64,000 bases of DNA from CAWCGU01 sp963795195 (lineage in GTDB: Bacteria; Actinomycetota; Thermoleophilia; Solirubrobacterales; 70-9). Shown here piece by piece: positions 1 to 9,893 of this stretch. Each line of letters opens with the position of its first letter. Position 1 is the stretch's first letter. The position numbers were made by a program, and so were the translations under genes. The stretch is from NCBI GenBank assembly GCA_963795195.1, contig CAWCGU010000006.1, positions 2,418,001 to 2,482,000 of the forward strand. Direction: 5' to 3'. The notes under the pieces were generated by a model. The model was not told the origin of the DNA, did no database searches, and saw nothing but the letters and a program-made list of their open reading frames with translations.

Positions 1-3000
1 GGCGGTCAACGACACCAAGACGGTCAACGAGGACTCCGGCGCCACCGCGATCAACGTGCTCGCCAACGACACCGACACCGACCTGGTCGCGCAGATGACG
101 ATCGCCTCGGCCACCAAGCCCGACAACGGCACCGTCGTCGTCAACGGCGCAGGCACCAGCCTCACCTACCGTCCCGACGACGACTACTGCAACGAACCCG
201 GCCCCGAGCCCGTCGACACCTTCACCTATTCCCTGAGCCCAGGCGGCTCGACCGCGACCGTCTCGGTGACCGTCAACTGCATCGACGACGACGACCCCGT
301 CGCAGTCGACGACGCCCGGACCGTCGACGAGGACTCCGCTGCGACCCCCCTTACGGTGCTCGCAAACGACACCGACACGGATCTCGTCCCGCAGATGACG
401 ATCGCCTCGGCCACCAAGCCGGCCCACGGCACCGTCGTCCTCAGCGGCGGCTCACCGGGCTCCCACACCGGCCTCAGCTATGAGCCCGACCCGAACTACT
501 GCAACGAGCCCGCGCCCGCGCCCGTCGACACCTTCAGCTATTCGCTCGCCCCAGGCGGCTCGACCGCGACCGTCTCGGTCACCGTGACGTGTTTCGAAAA
601 CGACGACCCCGTCGCCGTCAACGACACCAAGACCGTCGACGAGGACTCCGGCGCCACCGCCATCAACGTGCTCGCCAACGACACCGACCCGGACGTGACG
701 CCGGTGATCTCGATCGCCTCGGCCACTGACCCAGCCCGCGGCACCGTCGTCCTCACCGGCGGCTCGCCGGGCGCCCACACCGGCCTCACCTATGAGCCCG
801 ACCCGAACTACTGCAACTCCCAGCCCGCAGGCAACCCCGACACCTTCACCTACACGCTCGCCCCCGGCGGCTCGACCGCGACCGTCTCGGTCACGGTCAG
901 CTGTCTCAACGACGACGACCCCGTGGCGGTCAACGACACCAAGACGGTCAACGAGGACTCCGGCGCCACCGCGATCAACGTGCTCGCCAACGACACCGAC
1001 ACCGACCTGGTCGCGCAGATGACGATCGCCTCGGCCACCAAGCCCGACAACGGCACCGTCGTCGTCAACGGCGCAGGCACCAGCCTCACCTACCGTCCCG
1101 ACGACGACTACTGCAACGAACCCGGCCCCGAGCCCGTCGACACCTTCACCTATTCCCTGAGCCCAGGCGGCTCGACCGCGACCGTCTCGGTGACCGTCAA
1201 CTGCATCGACGACGACGACCCCGTCGCAGTCGACGACGCCCGGACCGTCGACGAGGACTCCGCTGCGACCCCCCTTACGGTGCTCGCAAACGACACCGAC
1301 ACGGATCTCGTCCCGCAGATGACGATCGCCTCGGCCACCAAGCCGGCCCACGGCACCGTCGTCCTCAGCGGCGGCTCACCGGGCTCCCACACCGGCCTCA
1401 GCTATGAGCCCGACCCGAACTACTGCAACGAGCCCGCGCCCGCGCCCGTCGACACCTTCAGCTATTCGCTCGCCCCAGGCGGCTCGACCGCGACCGTCTC
1501 GGTCACCGTGACGTGTTTCGAAAACGACGACCCCGTCGCCGTCAACGACACCAAGACCGTCGACGAGGACTCCGGCGCCACCGCCATCAACGTGCTCGCC
1601 AACGACACCGACCCGGACGTGACGCCGGTGATCTCGATCGCCTCGGCCACTGACCCAGCCCGCGGCACGGTCGTTCTCACCGGCGGCTCGCCGGGCGCCC
1701 ACACCGGCCTCACCTATGAGCCCGACCCGAACTACTGCAACTCCCAGCCCGCAGGCAACCCCGACACCTTCACCTACAGCGCTCGCCCCCGGCGGCTCGA
1801 CCGCGACCGTCTCCGTGACCGTCACCTGTATCGACGATGACGACCCGGTGGCGAACGACGACGCGAGGACGCTCAGCGAGGATGCACCCGCGACGTCAAT
1901 CAACGTGCTCGCCAACGACACCGACACGGACCTGGTTCCCGCGATGTCGATCGCCTCCAACTCAGACCCAGCCCACGGCACCGTCGTCCTCAGCGGCGGC
2001 TCGCCGGGCGCCCACACCGGCCTCACCTACGAGCCCGACCCGAACTACTGCAACTCCCAGATGGGGGGGATGCCCGACACCTTCAGCTATTCCCTGAGCC
2101 CGGGCGGATCAACTGCCACCGTCTCGATCACCGTGATCTGCCTTGATGACGACGATCCCATTGCTGTCAACGACGACGCCGAGGTGAGCGAAGACTCAGG
2201 CGCGAATCCGATTGATGTCCTGCAAAACGACTCGGACACCGATCTCGAACCGTTCTTCGTTGACACATTCACCGATCCCGCCCACGGCGAGGTCGTCCTC
2301 ACCGGCGGCGGAACCGGCCTCACCTATCAGCCCGACCCGAACTACTGCAACGACCAGCCGGGAGGAGCCGCCGACGAGTTCACGTACTCGCTGACCCCGG
2401 CGGGCTCGACCGCGACGGTCTCGGTGGTAGTCACCTGCGTTCCGGACGACCCCGTCGCCGTCAACGACACCAAGACCGTCGACGAGGACTCCGGCGCCAC
2501 CGCCATCAACGTGCTCGCCAACGACACCGACCCGGACGTGACGCCGGTGATCTCGATCGCCTCGGCCACTGACCCAGCCCGCGGCACCGTCGTCCTCAGC
2601 GGCGGCTCGCCGGGCGCCCACACCGGCCTCACCTATGAGCCCGACCCGAACTACTGCAACTCCCAGCCCGCAGGCAACCCCGACACCTTCACCTACACGC
2701 TCGCCCCCGGCGGCTCGACCGCGACCGTCTCGGTCACGGTCAGCTGTCTCAACGACGACGACCCCGTGGCGGTCAACGACACCAAGACGGTCAACGAGGA
2801 CTCCGGCGCCACCGCAATCAACGTGCTCGCCAACGACACCGACACCGACCTGGTCGCGCAGATGACGATCGCCTCGGCCACCAAGCCCGACAACGGCACC
2901 GTCGTCGTCAACGGCGCAGGCACCAGCCTCACCTACCGTCCCGACGACGACTACTGCAACGAACCCGGCCCCGAGCCCGTCGACACCTTCACCTATTCCC

Positions 3001-6000
3001 TGAGCCCAGGCGGCTCGACCGCGACCGTCTCGGTGACCGTCAACTGCATCGACGACGACGACCCCGTCGCAGTCGACGACGCCCGGACCGTCGACGAGGA
3101 CTCCGCTGCGACCCCCCTTACGGTGCTCGCAAACGACACCGACACGGATCTCGTCCCGCAGATGACGATCGCCTCGGCCACCAAGCCGGCCCACGGCACC
3201 GTCGTCCTCAGCGGCGGCTCACCGGGCTCCCACACCGGCCTCAGCTATGAGCCCGACCCGAACTACTGCAACTCGCCGGCGCCGCGCCAACGTCGACACC
3301 TTCAGCTACAGCCTCGCCCCGGCGGCTCGACCGCGACCGTCTCGGTCACCGTGACGTGTTTCGAAAACGACGACCCCGTCGCCGTCAACGACACCAAGAC
3401 CGTCGACGAGGACTCCGGCGCCACCGCCATCAACGTGCTCGCCAACGACACCGACCCGGACGTGACGCCGGTGATCTCGATCGCCTCGGCCACTGACCCA
3501 GCCCGCGGCACGGTTGCTCTCACCGGCGGCGGCACAGGCCTCACCTATGAGCCCGACCCGAACTACTGCAACTCCCAGCCCGCCGGCAACCCCGACACCT
3601 TCACCTACACGCTCGCCCCCGGCGGCTCGACCGCGACCGTCTCGGTCACGGTCAGCTGTCTCAACGACGACGACCCCGTGGCGGTCAACGACACCAAGAC
3701 GGTCAACGAGGACTCCGGCGCCACCGCGATCAACGTGCTCGCCAACGACACCGACACCGACCTGGTCGCGCAGATGACGATCGCCTCGGCCACCAAGCCC
3801 GACAACGGCACCGTCGTCGTCAACGGCGCAGGCACCAGCCTCACCTACCGTCCCGACGACGACTACTGCAACGAACCCGGCCCCGAGCCCGTCGACACCT
3901 TCACCTATTCCCTGAGCCCAGGCGGCTCGACCGCGACCGTCTCGGTGACCGTCAACTGCATCGACGACGACGACCCCGTCGCAGTCGACGACGCCCGGAC
4001 CGTCGACGAGGACTCCGCTGCGACCCCCCTTACGGTGCTCGCAAACGACACCGACACGGATCTCGTCCCGCAGATGACGATCGCCTCGGCCACCAAGCCG
4101 GCCCACGGCACCGTCGTCCTCAGCGGCGGCTCACCGGGCTCCCACACCGGCCTCAGCTATGAGCCCGACCCGAACTACTGCAACGAGCCCGCGCCCGCGC
4201 CCGTCGACACCTTCAGCTATTCGCTCGCCCCAGGCGGCTCGACCGCGACCGTCTCGGTCACCGTGACGTGTTTCGAAAACGACGACCCCGTCGCCGTCAA
4301 CGACACCAAGACCGTCGACGAGGACTCCGGCGCCACCGCCATCAACGTGCTCGCCAACGACACCGACCCGGACGTGACGCCGGTGATCTCGATCGCCTCG
4401 GCCACTGACCCAGCCCGCGGCACCGTCGTCCTCAGCGGCGGCTCGCCGGGCGCCCACACCGGCCTCACCTATGAGCCCGACCCGAACTACTGCAACTCCC
4501 AGCCCGCAGGCAACCCCGACACCTTCACCTACACGCTCGCCCCCGGCGGCTCGACCGCGACCGTCTCGGTCACGGTCAGCTGTCTCAACGACGACGACCC
4601 CGTGGCGGTCAACGACACCAAGACGGTCAACGAGGACTCCGGCGCCACCGCGATCAACGTGCTCGCCAACGACACCGACACCGACCTGGTCGCGCAGATG
4701 ACGATCGCCTCGGCCACCAAGCCCGACAACGGCACCGTCGTCGTCAACGGCGCAGGCACCAGCCTCACCTACCGTCCCGACGACGACTACTGCAACGAAC
4801 CCGGCCCCGAGCCCGTCGACACCTTCACCTATTCCCTGAGCCCAGGCGGCTCGACCGCGACCGTCTCGGTGACCGTCAACTGCATCGACGACGACGACCC
4901 CGTCGCAGTCGACGACGCCCGGACCGTCGACGAGGACTCCGCTGCGACCCCCCTTACGGTGCTCGCAAACGACACCGACACGGATCTCGTCCCGCAGATG
5001 ACGATCGCCTCGGCCACCAAGCCGGCCCACGGCACCGTCGTCCTCAGCGGCGGCTCACCGGGCTCCCACACCGGCCTCAGCTATGAGCCCGACCCGAACT
5101 ACTGCAACGAGCCCGCGCCCGCGCCCGTCGACACCTTCAGCTATTCGCTCGCCCCAGGCGGCTCGACCGCGACCGTCTCGGTCACCGTGACGTGTTTCGA
5201 AAACGACGACCCCGTCGCCGTCAACGACACCAAGACCGTCGACGAGGACTCCGGCGCCACCGCCATCAACGTGCTCGCCAACGACACCGACCCGGACGTG
5301 ACGCCGGTGATCTCGATCGCCTCGGCCACTGACCCAGCCCGCGGCACGGTTGCTCTCACCGGCGGCGGGGCGCACACGGCCTCACCTATGAGCCCGACCC
5401 GAACTACTGCAACTCCCAGCCCGCAGGCAACCCCGACACCTTCACCTACACGCTCGCCCCCGGCGGCTCGACCGCGACCGTCTCGGTCACGGTCAGCTGT
5501 CTCAACGACGACGACCCCGTGGCGGTCAACGACACCAAGACGGTCAACGAGGACTCCGGCGCCACCGCGATCAACGTGCTCGCCAACGACACCGACACCG
5601 ACCTGGTCGCGCAGATGACGATCGCCTCGGCCACCAAGCCCGACAACGGCACCGTCGTCGTCAACGGCGCAGGCACCAGCCTCACCTACCGTCCCGACGA
5701 CGACTACTGCAACGAACCCGGCCCCGAGCCCGTCGACACCTTCACCTATTCCCTGAGCCCAGGCGGCTCGACCGCGACCGTCTCGGTGACCGTCAACTGC
5801 ATCGACGACGACGACCCCGTCGCAGTCGACGACGCCCGGACCGTCGACGAGGACTCCGCTGCGACCCCCCTTACGGTGCTCGCAAACGACACCGACACGG
5901 ATCTCGTCCCGCAGATGACGATCGCCTCGGCCACCAAGCCGGCCCACGGCACCGTCGTCCTCAGCGGCGGCTCACCGGGCTCCCACACCGGCCTCACCTA

Positions 6001-6116
6001 CCGCCCCGACCCGAACTACTGCAACGAGCCCGCGCCCGCGCCGAACGACACCTTTACGTACATCCTCGCCCCCGGCGGCTCCAGGGCGACCGTCGCCGTC
6101 ACGGTCGACTGCATCG
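1..6116 (+). repeat. 924-bp higher-order repeat (three-domain unit A-B-C) inside the giant repeat gene
   Basis: The same A-domain start recurs at 1, 925, 2768, 3680, 4604 and 5521. The spacings are 924 bp, or 912 and 917 where a domain is shorter. The domain order read by eye is ABC ABC D E C ABC ABC ABC AB, followed by two divergent domains and the PASTA end. A and B copies look identical or nearly so at the nucleotide level over hundreds of bases, including silent positions, which points to recent duplication or gene conversion. D, E and the last two domains are diverged. Confidence 0.9.
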
Positions 6117-6964
6117 ACGACGACGATCCGGTCGCTGAGGATGACACGGTGGTCGTCGACGAAGACTCGGCCTCGAGTGAGCTGGACGTCCTGCTCAACG
6201 ACACCGACACCGACCTGGTGCCCGCGATGTCGATCGCCTCCGCTTCGGATCCTGCACATGGCACCACGACGATCACGGGCGGCGGCAGCGGGGTCAGTTA
6301 CCGGCCCGACCGCGACTACTGCAACGAGCCAGGTGCGCGGCCGCCGGACACATTCACGTACACCCTCGCCCCGGGTTCCTCAAGCGCCACGGTCTCGGTG
6401 GAGGTCACCTGTGTTGAGGACACGCCGGTCGCGGTTGCGGACGCGGTGACGGTGGCTGAGGACTCGGGCATCACATTGATCAACGTTCTGGCCAACGACA
6501 CCGATGCCGACGAAGTGCCGTCGATGACGATCACCTCGGTGTCCGATCCCGCCCACGGAATTGCATCCGTCGCGAGTGGCGGCTCGACGGTTGGCTACCA
6601 GCCCGATCCCGACTACTGCAACGACCCCGGGGGATCGGCCGACACGTTCAGCTACACGCTCGCCGGCGGCTCGAGCACGACCGTGGCCGTGACGGTGACT
6701 TGCGTCGACGACATCGTCACCCCGGCACCCGACCCGAACCCGCCGGCGAATTGCATCGTGCCGAAGATCAAGAAGGGATCGACGCTACGGGCAGTGAAGA
6801 AGAAGCTGACGGCCGCGGGGTGCAAGGCCGGCAAGGTAACCCGGCTGCGGTCCGCGACCGTCCTCCGCGGCAAGGTGGTCAAGCTCAAGAAGAGGCCCGG
6901 AACGGTGCTTCCAGCGGGGACCGCGGTGAAAATCGTGGTCAGCCTCGGCCCGACCAGCGTCTGA
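2..6964 (+). CDS. Giant secreted Ig/cadherin-like tandem-repeat protein ending in a PASTA domain (5' partial, frame disrupted)
   Basis: The gene enters from the left edge and ends with TGA at 6962-6964. Within the window it encodes about 22 domains of roughly 100 residues. Each starts near DDPVAVNDTKTVDEDSG, has an acidic NVLANDTDTD segment like Ca-binding cadherin/VCBS or Big_9 repeats, and has one Cys in NYCN and one at the end of VTVSC, so one disulfide per domain is plausible. The last ~75 residues (about 6740-6961) form a Lys-rich PASTA-like domain. Surface adhesion or a structural role is inferred from this architecture. The reading frame shifts near 1781 and again near 5361-5375, with a local compensated shift at 3274-3320; these cancel, so one continuous product is restored. 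The signal peptide and true start lie outside the window. Confidence 0.85.
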
Positions 6965-6969
6965 CACAG

Positions 6970-6983
6970 GTGCCGTCTGGCAC
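6970..6983 (+). terminator. Short hairpin after the giant repeat gene
   Basis: GTGCC and GGCAC arms flank a GTCT loop starting 6 nt after the stop codon. There is no U-tract, so this is only a weak terminator candidate. Confidence 0.25.
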
Positions 6984-7002
6984 AAGTGAAGATCGCGCGC
7001 TC

Positions 7003-7026
7003 GTTTATCCAGCTGCCAACGGGGGA
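7003..7026 (+). promoter_or_regulatory. Degenerate sigma-B-like promoter for csbD
   Basis: GTTTAT at 7003-7008 and GGGGGA at 7021-7026 are 12 nt apart, resembling GTTT-N12-14-GGGTAT. The -10 is poor. It is listed because csbD is a classic sigma-B gene and two better matches lie at 7493-7581. Confidence 0.3.
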
Positions 7027-7064
7027 GCAGTAAGGGAGTCACCAAGAACGCAAGGAGGCGAACT

Positions 7065-7253
7065 ATGAGCGTGACAGACAAGGTAACCGGCAAGGTCAAG
7101 CAGGCCGTCGGTGATCTCACCGACGATCCCTCGCTCCGACGCGAGGGCAAGGACGAAGAGCGCAAGGGCGAGAAGAAGGAAGAGCTCCACGACGCGCAGG
7201 AGCGCACCGAGGAGAAGGCCACCGAGGTGGCCGAGCTCGAGCGCCGTACGTAG
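7065..7253 (+). CDS. CsbD family stress-response protein
   Basis: This 62-residue, very hydrophilic protein starts MSVTDKVTGKVKQAVGDLT and has the Lys/Glu-rich helical sequence of the CsbD family (Bacillus CsbD, E. coli YjbJ). Family members are general-stress proteins, often sigma-B controlled, of unknown biochemical role. An ideal AAGGAGG ribosome site lies about 7 nt before the ATG and fixes the start. No cysteine, signal peptide or membrane segment is present, so it should be cytosolic. It sits next to genes for small membrane proteins with sigma-B-like promoters and is followed by a strong terminator, so it is probably monocistronic. Confidence 0.9.
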   Translation: MSVTDKVTGKVKQAVGDLTDDPSLRREGKDEERKGEKKEELHDAQERTEEKATEVAELERRT

Positions 7254-7278
7254 CTCGTCCGGCTCCCAAACGAACAAA

Positions 7279-7310
7279 GCGAGCGCGCCCCAAGCTTGGG
7301 GCGCGCTCGC
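7279..7310. terminator. Bidirectional hairpin terminator between csbD and a convergent small gene
   Basis: A perfect inverted repeat with 13-bp arms (GCGAGCGCGCCCC and its complement) encloses an AAGCTT loop. It lies 25 bp after csbD and 26 bp past the stop of the leftward gene at 7337. A short T-rich run follows on the minus strand and AATTG on the plus strand. Confidence 0.8.
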
Positions 7311-7336
7311 AATTGTGACTTGGATTGGATTGGCGG

Positions 7337-7483
7337 TCAGACTCGAGACGGCGGCCCGGAAGCGGCAATTCGCGGCCAAATCAGCAGGACCAGACCAATC
7401 ACGATGCAGGCGATTCCCAGCGCGTAGTGCACGAGGATCGCGAGAACGATGCCAACGACTATGAGTAGTAGCGGTAGTTGCAT
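7337..7483 (-). CDS. Small two-helix membrane protein (DUF6131-like)
   Basis: This is a 48-codon gene read leftward from ATG at 7481-7483. The product starts MQLPLLLIVVGIVLAIL and consists of two hydrophobic stretches (about residues 3-18 and 21-36) joined by a short HYALG turn, ending in a basic, Pro-containing tail. This is the form of the tiny hairpin membrane proteins of actinobacteria (DUF6131 and similar). The family has no known biochemical function. A longer minus-strand frame runs through it, but only this segment has protein-like composition. A sigma-B-type promoter lies 9 nt upstream, which supports it as a real stress-induced gene. Confidence 0.65.
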   Translation of the reverse strand: MQLPLLLIVVGIVLAILVHYALGIACIVIGLVLLIWPRIAASGPPSRV

Positions 7484-7492
7484 GGGCGGCAG

Positions 7493-7517
7493 ATACCCCT
7501 TGGAAGGCGGCGGAAAC
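7493..7517 (-). promoter_or_regulatory. Sigma-B-type promoter for the small membrane protein
   Basis: Read leftward: GTTTCC (7512-7517), a 13-nt spacer, then GGGTAT (7493-7498), 9 nt before the ATG. This is an exact match to the GTTT-N13-GGGTAT form of the sigma-B group. Confidence 0.6.
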
Positions 7518-7556
7518 GAAGTTCGGCTTCCCCGTCCGTCCGCAGGCCTCGAGGCG

Positions 7557-7581
7557 GTTTCTGGGGGCCGCGACCGGGTAG
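7557..7581 (+). promoter_or_regulatory. Sigma-B-type promoter for the DUF6458-like gene
   Basis: GTTTCT (7557-7562), a 13-nt spacer and GGGTAG (7576-7581). Transcription would start near 7588, leaving a leader of about 40 nt with the ribosome site. It is divergent from the promoter at 7493-7517. Confidence 0.55.
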
Positions 7582-7630
7582 TCGCATCGATATCCAACTG
7601 CCAACGGACTGGTCGAGGAGGAATGAGCAA

Positions 7631-7855
7631 ATGATTGGTGCAGGGATTTTCCTGGTCGTGATCGGCGCGATCGTTCGCTACGCGCTGAACGTCAATGTCG
7701 CGGGGATTGAGGAGGGAACGCTCGGGCTGATTCTGATCGTGGCGGGCATCGTGCTCGGCATCCTCGGCTTGATCGCCGTTCCCTTCCAGCTCTGGGCCGA
7801 GCGCCGGCGCACCGCGGTCGTCGACGATCCGGCTGTGCGCTATCGCAACTACTGA
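7631..7855 (+). CDS. Small membrane protein, DUF6458-like
   Basis: The product has 74 residues and starts MIGAGIFLVVIGAIVRYAL. It has two predicted membrane helices (about 3-17 and 32-52) separated by a short NVNVAGIEE loop and a charged tail (AERRRTAVVDD). This layout matches the actinobacterial DUF6458 family, whose function is unknown. The start is set by GAGGAGG 9-15 nt upstream; the ATG 8 nt earlier reads only MSK and stops. The gene is 16 bp from the next one and probably co-transcribed with it. A sigma-B-like promoter precedes it, so a role in envelope stress is a reasonable inference. Confidence 0.75.
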   Translation: MIGAGIFLVVIGAIVRYALNVNVAGIEEGTLGLILIVAGIVLGILGLIAVPFQLWAERRRTAVVDDPAVRYRNY

Positions 7856-7871
7856 GGACGGCAATGGGGCG

Positions 7872-8360
7872 ATGACGGACGAAAGCCACGACGGACGCTC
7901 GGACGAGAGCGACTCGGAGCGTATCGACCGGGAGTTGATCGAGCTGCTCAATGGGCTTCGCGTCGCGCTCCCCGGCGTGCAGGTCCTGTTTGCCTTCCTG
8001 CTCACCGTTCCGTTCAGCTCTGGATTCGTCGACACCACGGACCTCCAGCGAGACCTGCTGTTCGGCGTTTTGGCGGCGACTGCGGTCTCGGCGGCGCTGC
8101 TGATCGCTCCATCCGCCTGGCACCGGCTGCTATTTCGCCAGCACGACAAAGAGCGTCTTCTGAGCGTCTCCAACAAGATGAGCATCGCCGGTCTCGGCTT
8201 CCTCGCCGTGGCGATGATCGGGGCAATCGTGCTGATCGCCAACTTCGCGTTCAGTGACACCCTGACGATCGTCTCTGGGTTGGTTGCCGTGCTGATCTTC
8301 GGAAGCCTCTGGTACGCCGTTCCGCTCAGCTATCGCGGGCGGAAGCCCGCGAGCGAATAG
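7872..8360 (+). CDS. DUF6328-like integral membrane protein
   Basis: The 162-residue protein has an acidic N-terminus (about residues 1-25), then RELIELLNGLRVALPGVQVLF, a segment typical of DUF6328 proteins, and four hydrophobic helices (about 37-56, 62-80, 103-124 and 128-148). The function of the family is not known. No catalytic motif is visible. The gene follows the DUF6458-like gene after 16 bp and probably belongs to the same sigma-B-type unit. It ends 30 bp before the monooxygenase start. Confidence 0.7.
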   Translation: MTDESHDGRSDESDSERIDRELIELLNGLRVALPGVQVLFAFLLTVPFSSGFVDTTDLQRDLLFGVLAATAVSAALLIAPSAWHRLLFRQHDKERLLSVSNKMSIAGLGFLAVAMIGAIVLIANFAFSDTLTIVSGLVAVLIFGSLWYAVPLSYRGRKPASE

Positions 8361-8376
8361 CAGCGCTTCGATCATC

Positions 8377-8382
8377 TAAGGT
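8377..8382 (+). promoter_or_regulatory. -10 box of the BVMO-type gene, near-leaderless
   Basis: TAAGGT ends 8 nt before the GTG start. There is no ribosome site in the gap, which fits a transcript beginning at or next to the start codon. Confidence 0.45.
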
Positions 8383-8390
8383 CGAGCACT

Positions 8391-9893
8391 GTGAAGACGA
8401 CGACCGAGTCGGCCTGCGAACACGTCGACGTGCTGATCGTCGGCGCCGGCATCTCGGGGATCGGAGCCGGCCACCACCTCAGCGCCAACTGTCCCCGCAA
8501 GACCTTCACGATCCTCGAAGCCCGAGCGTCGATAGGCGGCACCTGGGATCTGTTCAGGTATCCCGGAATCCGCTCGGACTCAGACATGCACACACTCGGC
8601 TACTCGTTCCGGCCTTGGGACGAGTCCGCGGCGCTTGCCGACGGCCCCTCGATCCTCGATTACGTGCGCCAGACGGCTGTGGAGGATCGAACGGACGAAA
8701 AGATCCGCTTCAACCACCGGGTCAGGAGCGCAGCATGGTCTTCCGCGGAGGCGCGATGGTCGGTTGAGGCGGAGCGCACCGACACCGGAGAGACCGTCCG
8801 AATCACCTGCGGCTTCCTCTTCATGTGCGCGGGCTACTACAGCTATGACGAGGGCTACACGCCGGACTTTGAGGGCAAAGAGAGCTTCCAGGGCCCGGTC
8901 GTCCATCCGCAGCACTGGCCCGAGGACCTCGACTACGCCGGCAAGCGAGCGGTGGTGATCGGCAGCGGTGCGACGGCGATGACCCTGGTGCCGGCGCTGG
9001 CGGAGACCGCGGGCCACGTGACCATGCTTCAGCGATCGCCGAGCTACGTCCTCGCTCTGCCCCAGGAGGATCCGCTCGCCAAGCTGGTGCGCAGGCTGCT
9101 CCCTTCGAAGCTGGCGTACTCAGTGATCCGCTGGAAGAACGTGCTGCTGACGATGCTTTTCTACCAGCTCAGCAGGAGGCGCCCGCGAGTCGTGAAGACG
9201 ATGATCCGCAAGGGCGTGGAGGACCAGCTGCCCTCCGGCTACGACGTTAAGAAGCACTTCAGGCCCCGCTACAACCCCTGGGATCAGCGCATGTGCATCG
9301 TGCCGAACGGGGATTTATTCGTGGCCATCCGGGAGGGCCGGGTGACGATGGTGACCGACGAGATCGAAGCGTTCACAGAGCGGGGGCTGCTGCTTGCCTC
9401 CGGCGACGAGCTCGAAGCCGATCTGATCGTGACCGCTACCGGGTTGAACCTGCAACTGCTCGGCGGCATTCGGGTCAGCGTCGACGGCGTCGAGATCGGT
9501 CTGCCCGAGCGCCTTTCCTACAAGGGGATGATGCTCGACGACGTTCCCAACATGGCGCAGGCGGTCGGCTACACCAATGCGTCCTGGACGCTCAAGTGCG
9601 ATCTCACCTGCGAGTACGTGTGCCGGTTGCTCAGCTACATGGACGAACACGGCTACGACGCCTGCACGCCACGCAACCGCGACCCGGCGGTCCAGCGCGA
9701 GCCGATGATCGACTTCACTTCGGGCTACGTGCAGCGGTCGATCCACAAGTTCCCCAAACAGGGGTCGAAGCCGCCCTGGCGCCTGCACCAGAACTATGCG
9801 CGCGACATCTTGATGCTACGGCTGGGAGCGCTTGACGACGGAGTGATGGAGTTCACGGCGGCGAGTCTTGACCGCAGCGCAACCGCTGCTTGA
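8391..9893 (+). CDS. Flavin-containing (Baeyer-Villiger type) monooxygenase
   Basis: The 500-residue product has an FAD-binding Rossmann motif GAGISGIGAG (residues 18-27) and a second dinucleotide motif GSGATAM near residue 191 for NADPH. Between them, near residue 166, is FQGPVVHPQHW, an exact match to the FxGxxxHxxxW fingerprint of Baeyer-Villiger monooxygenases. Such enzymes insert oxygen next to a ketone or oxidise heteroatoms, using NADPH and O2. The substrate cannot be told from sequence; the convergent P450 and nearby lipid and steroid genes suggest a hydrophobic ketone. The GTG start has no ribosome site and is near-leaderless. Its TGA directly abuts the stop of the P450 gene in a TGATCA palindrome. 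Confidence 0.9.
   Translation: MKTTTESACEHVDVLIVGAGISGIGAGHHLSANCPRKTFTILEARASIGGTWDLFRYPGIRSDSDMHTLGYSFRPWDESAALADGPSILDYVRQTAVEDRTDEKIRFNHRVRSAAWSSAEARWSVEAERTDTGETVRITCGFLFMCAGYYSYDEGYTPDFEGKESFQGPVVHPQHWPEDLDYAGKRAVVIGSGATAMTLVPALAETAGHVTMLQRSPSYVLALPQEDPLAKLVRRLLPSKLAYSVIRWKNVLLTMLFYQLSRRRPRVVKTMIRKGVEDQLPSGYDVKKHFRPRYNPWDQRMCIVPNGDLFVAIREGRVTMVTDEIEAFTERGLLLASGDELEADLIVTATGLNLQLLGGIRVSVDGVEIGLPERLSYKGMMLDDVPNMAQAVGYTNASWTLKCDLTCEYVCRLLSYMDEHGYDACTPRNRDPAVQREPMIDFTSGYVQRSIHKFPKQGSKPPWRLHQNYARDILMLRLGALDDGVMEFTAASLDRSATAA

Noticed and set aside
452..5947. Series of minus-strand frames of about 270-330 codons in the repeat region
   Set aside because: They repeat with the same period as the plus-strand domains and encode Gly/Val/Arg runs; they are mirror images of the repeats.
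1..6964. CRISPR array
   Set aside because: Repeats are about 300 and 924 bp, coding and in frame; there are no short direct repeats with unique spacers here or elsewhere.
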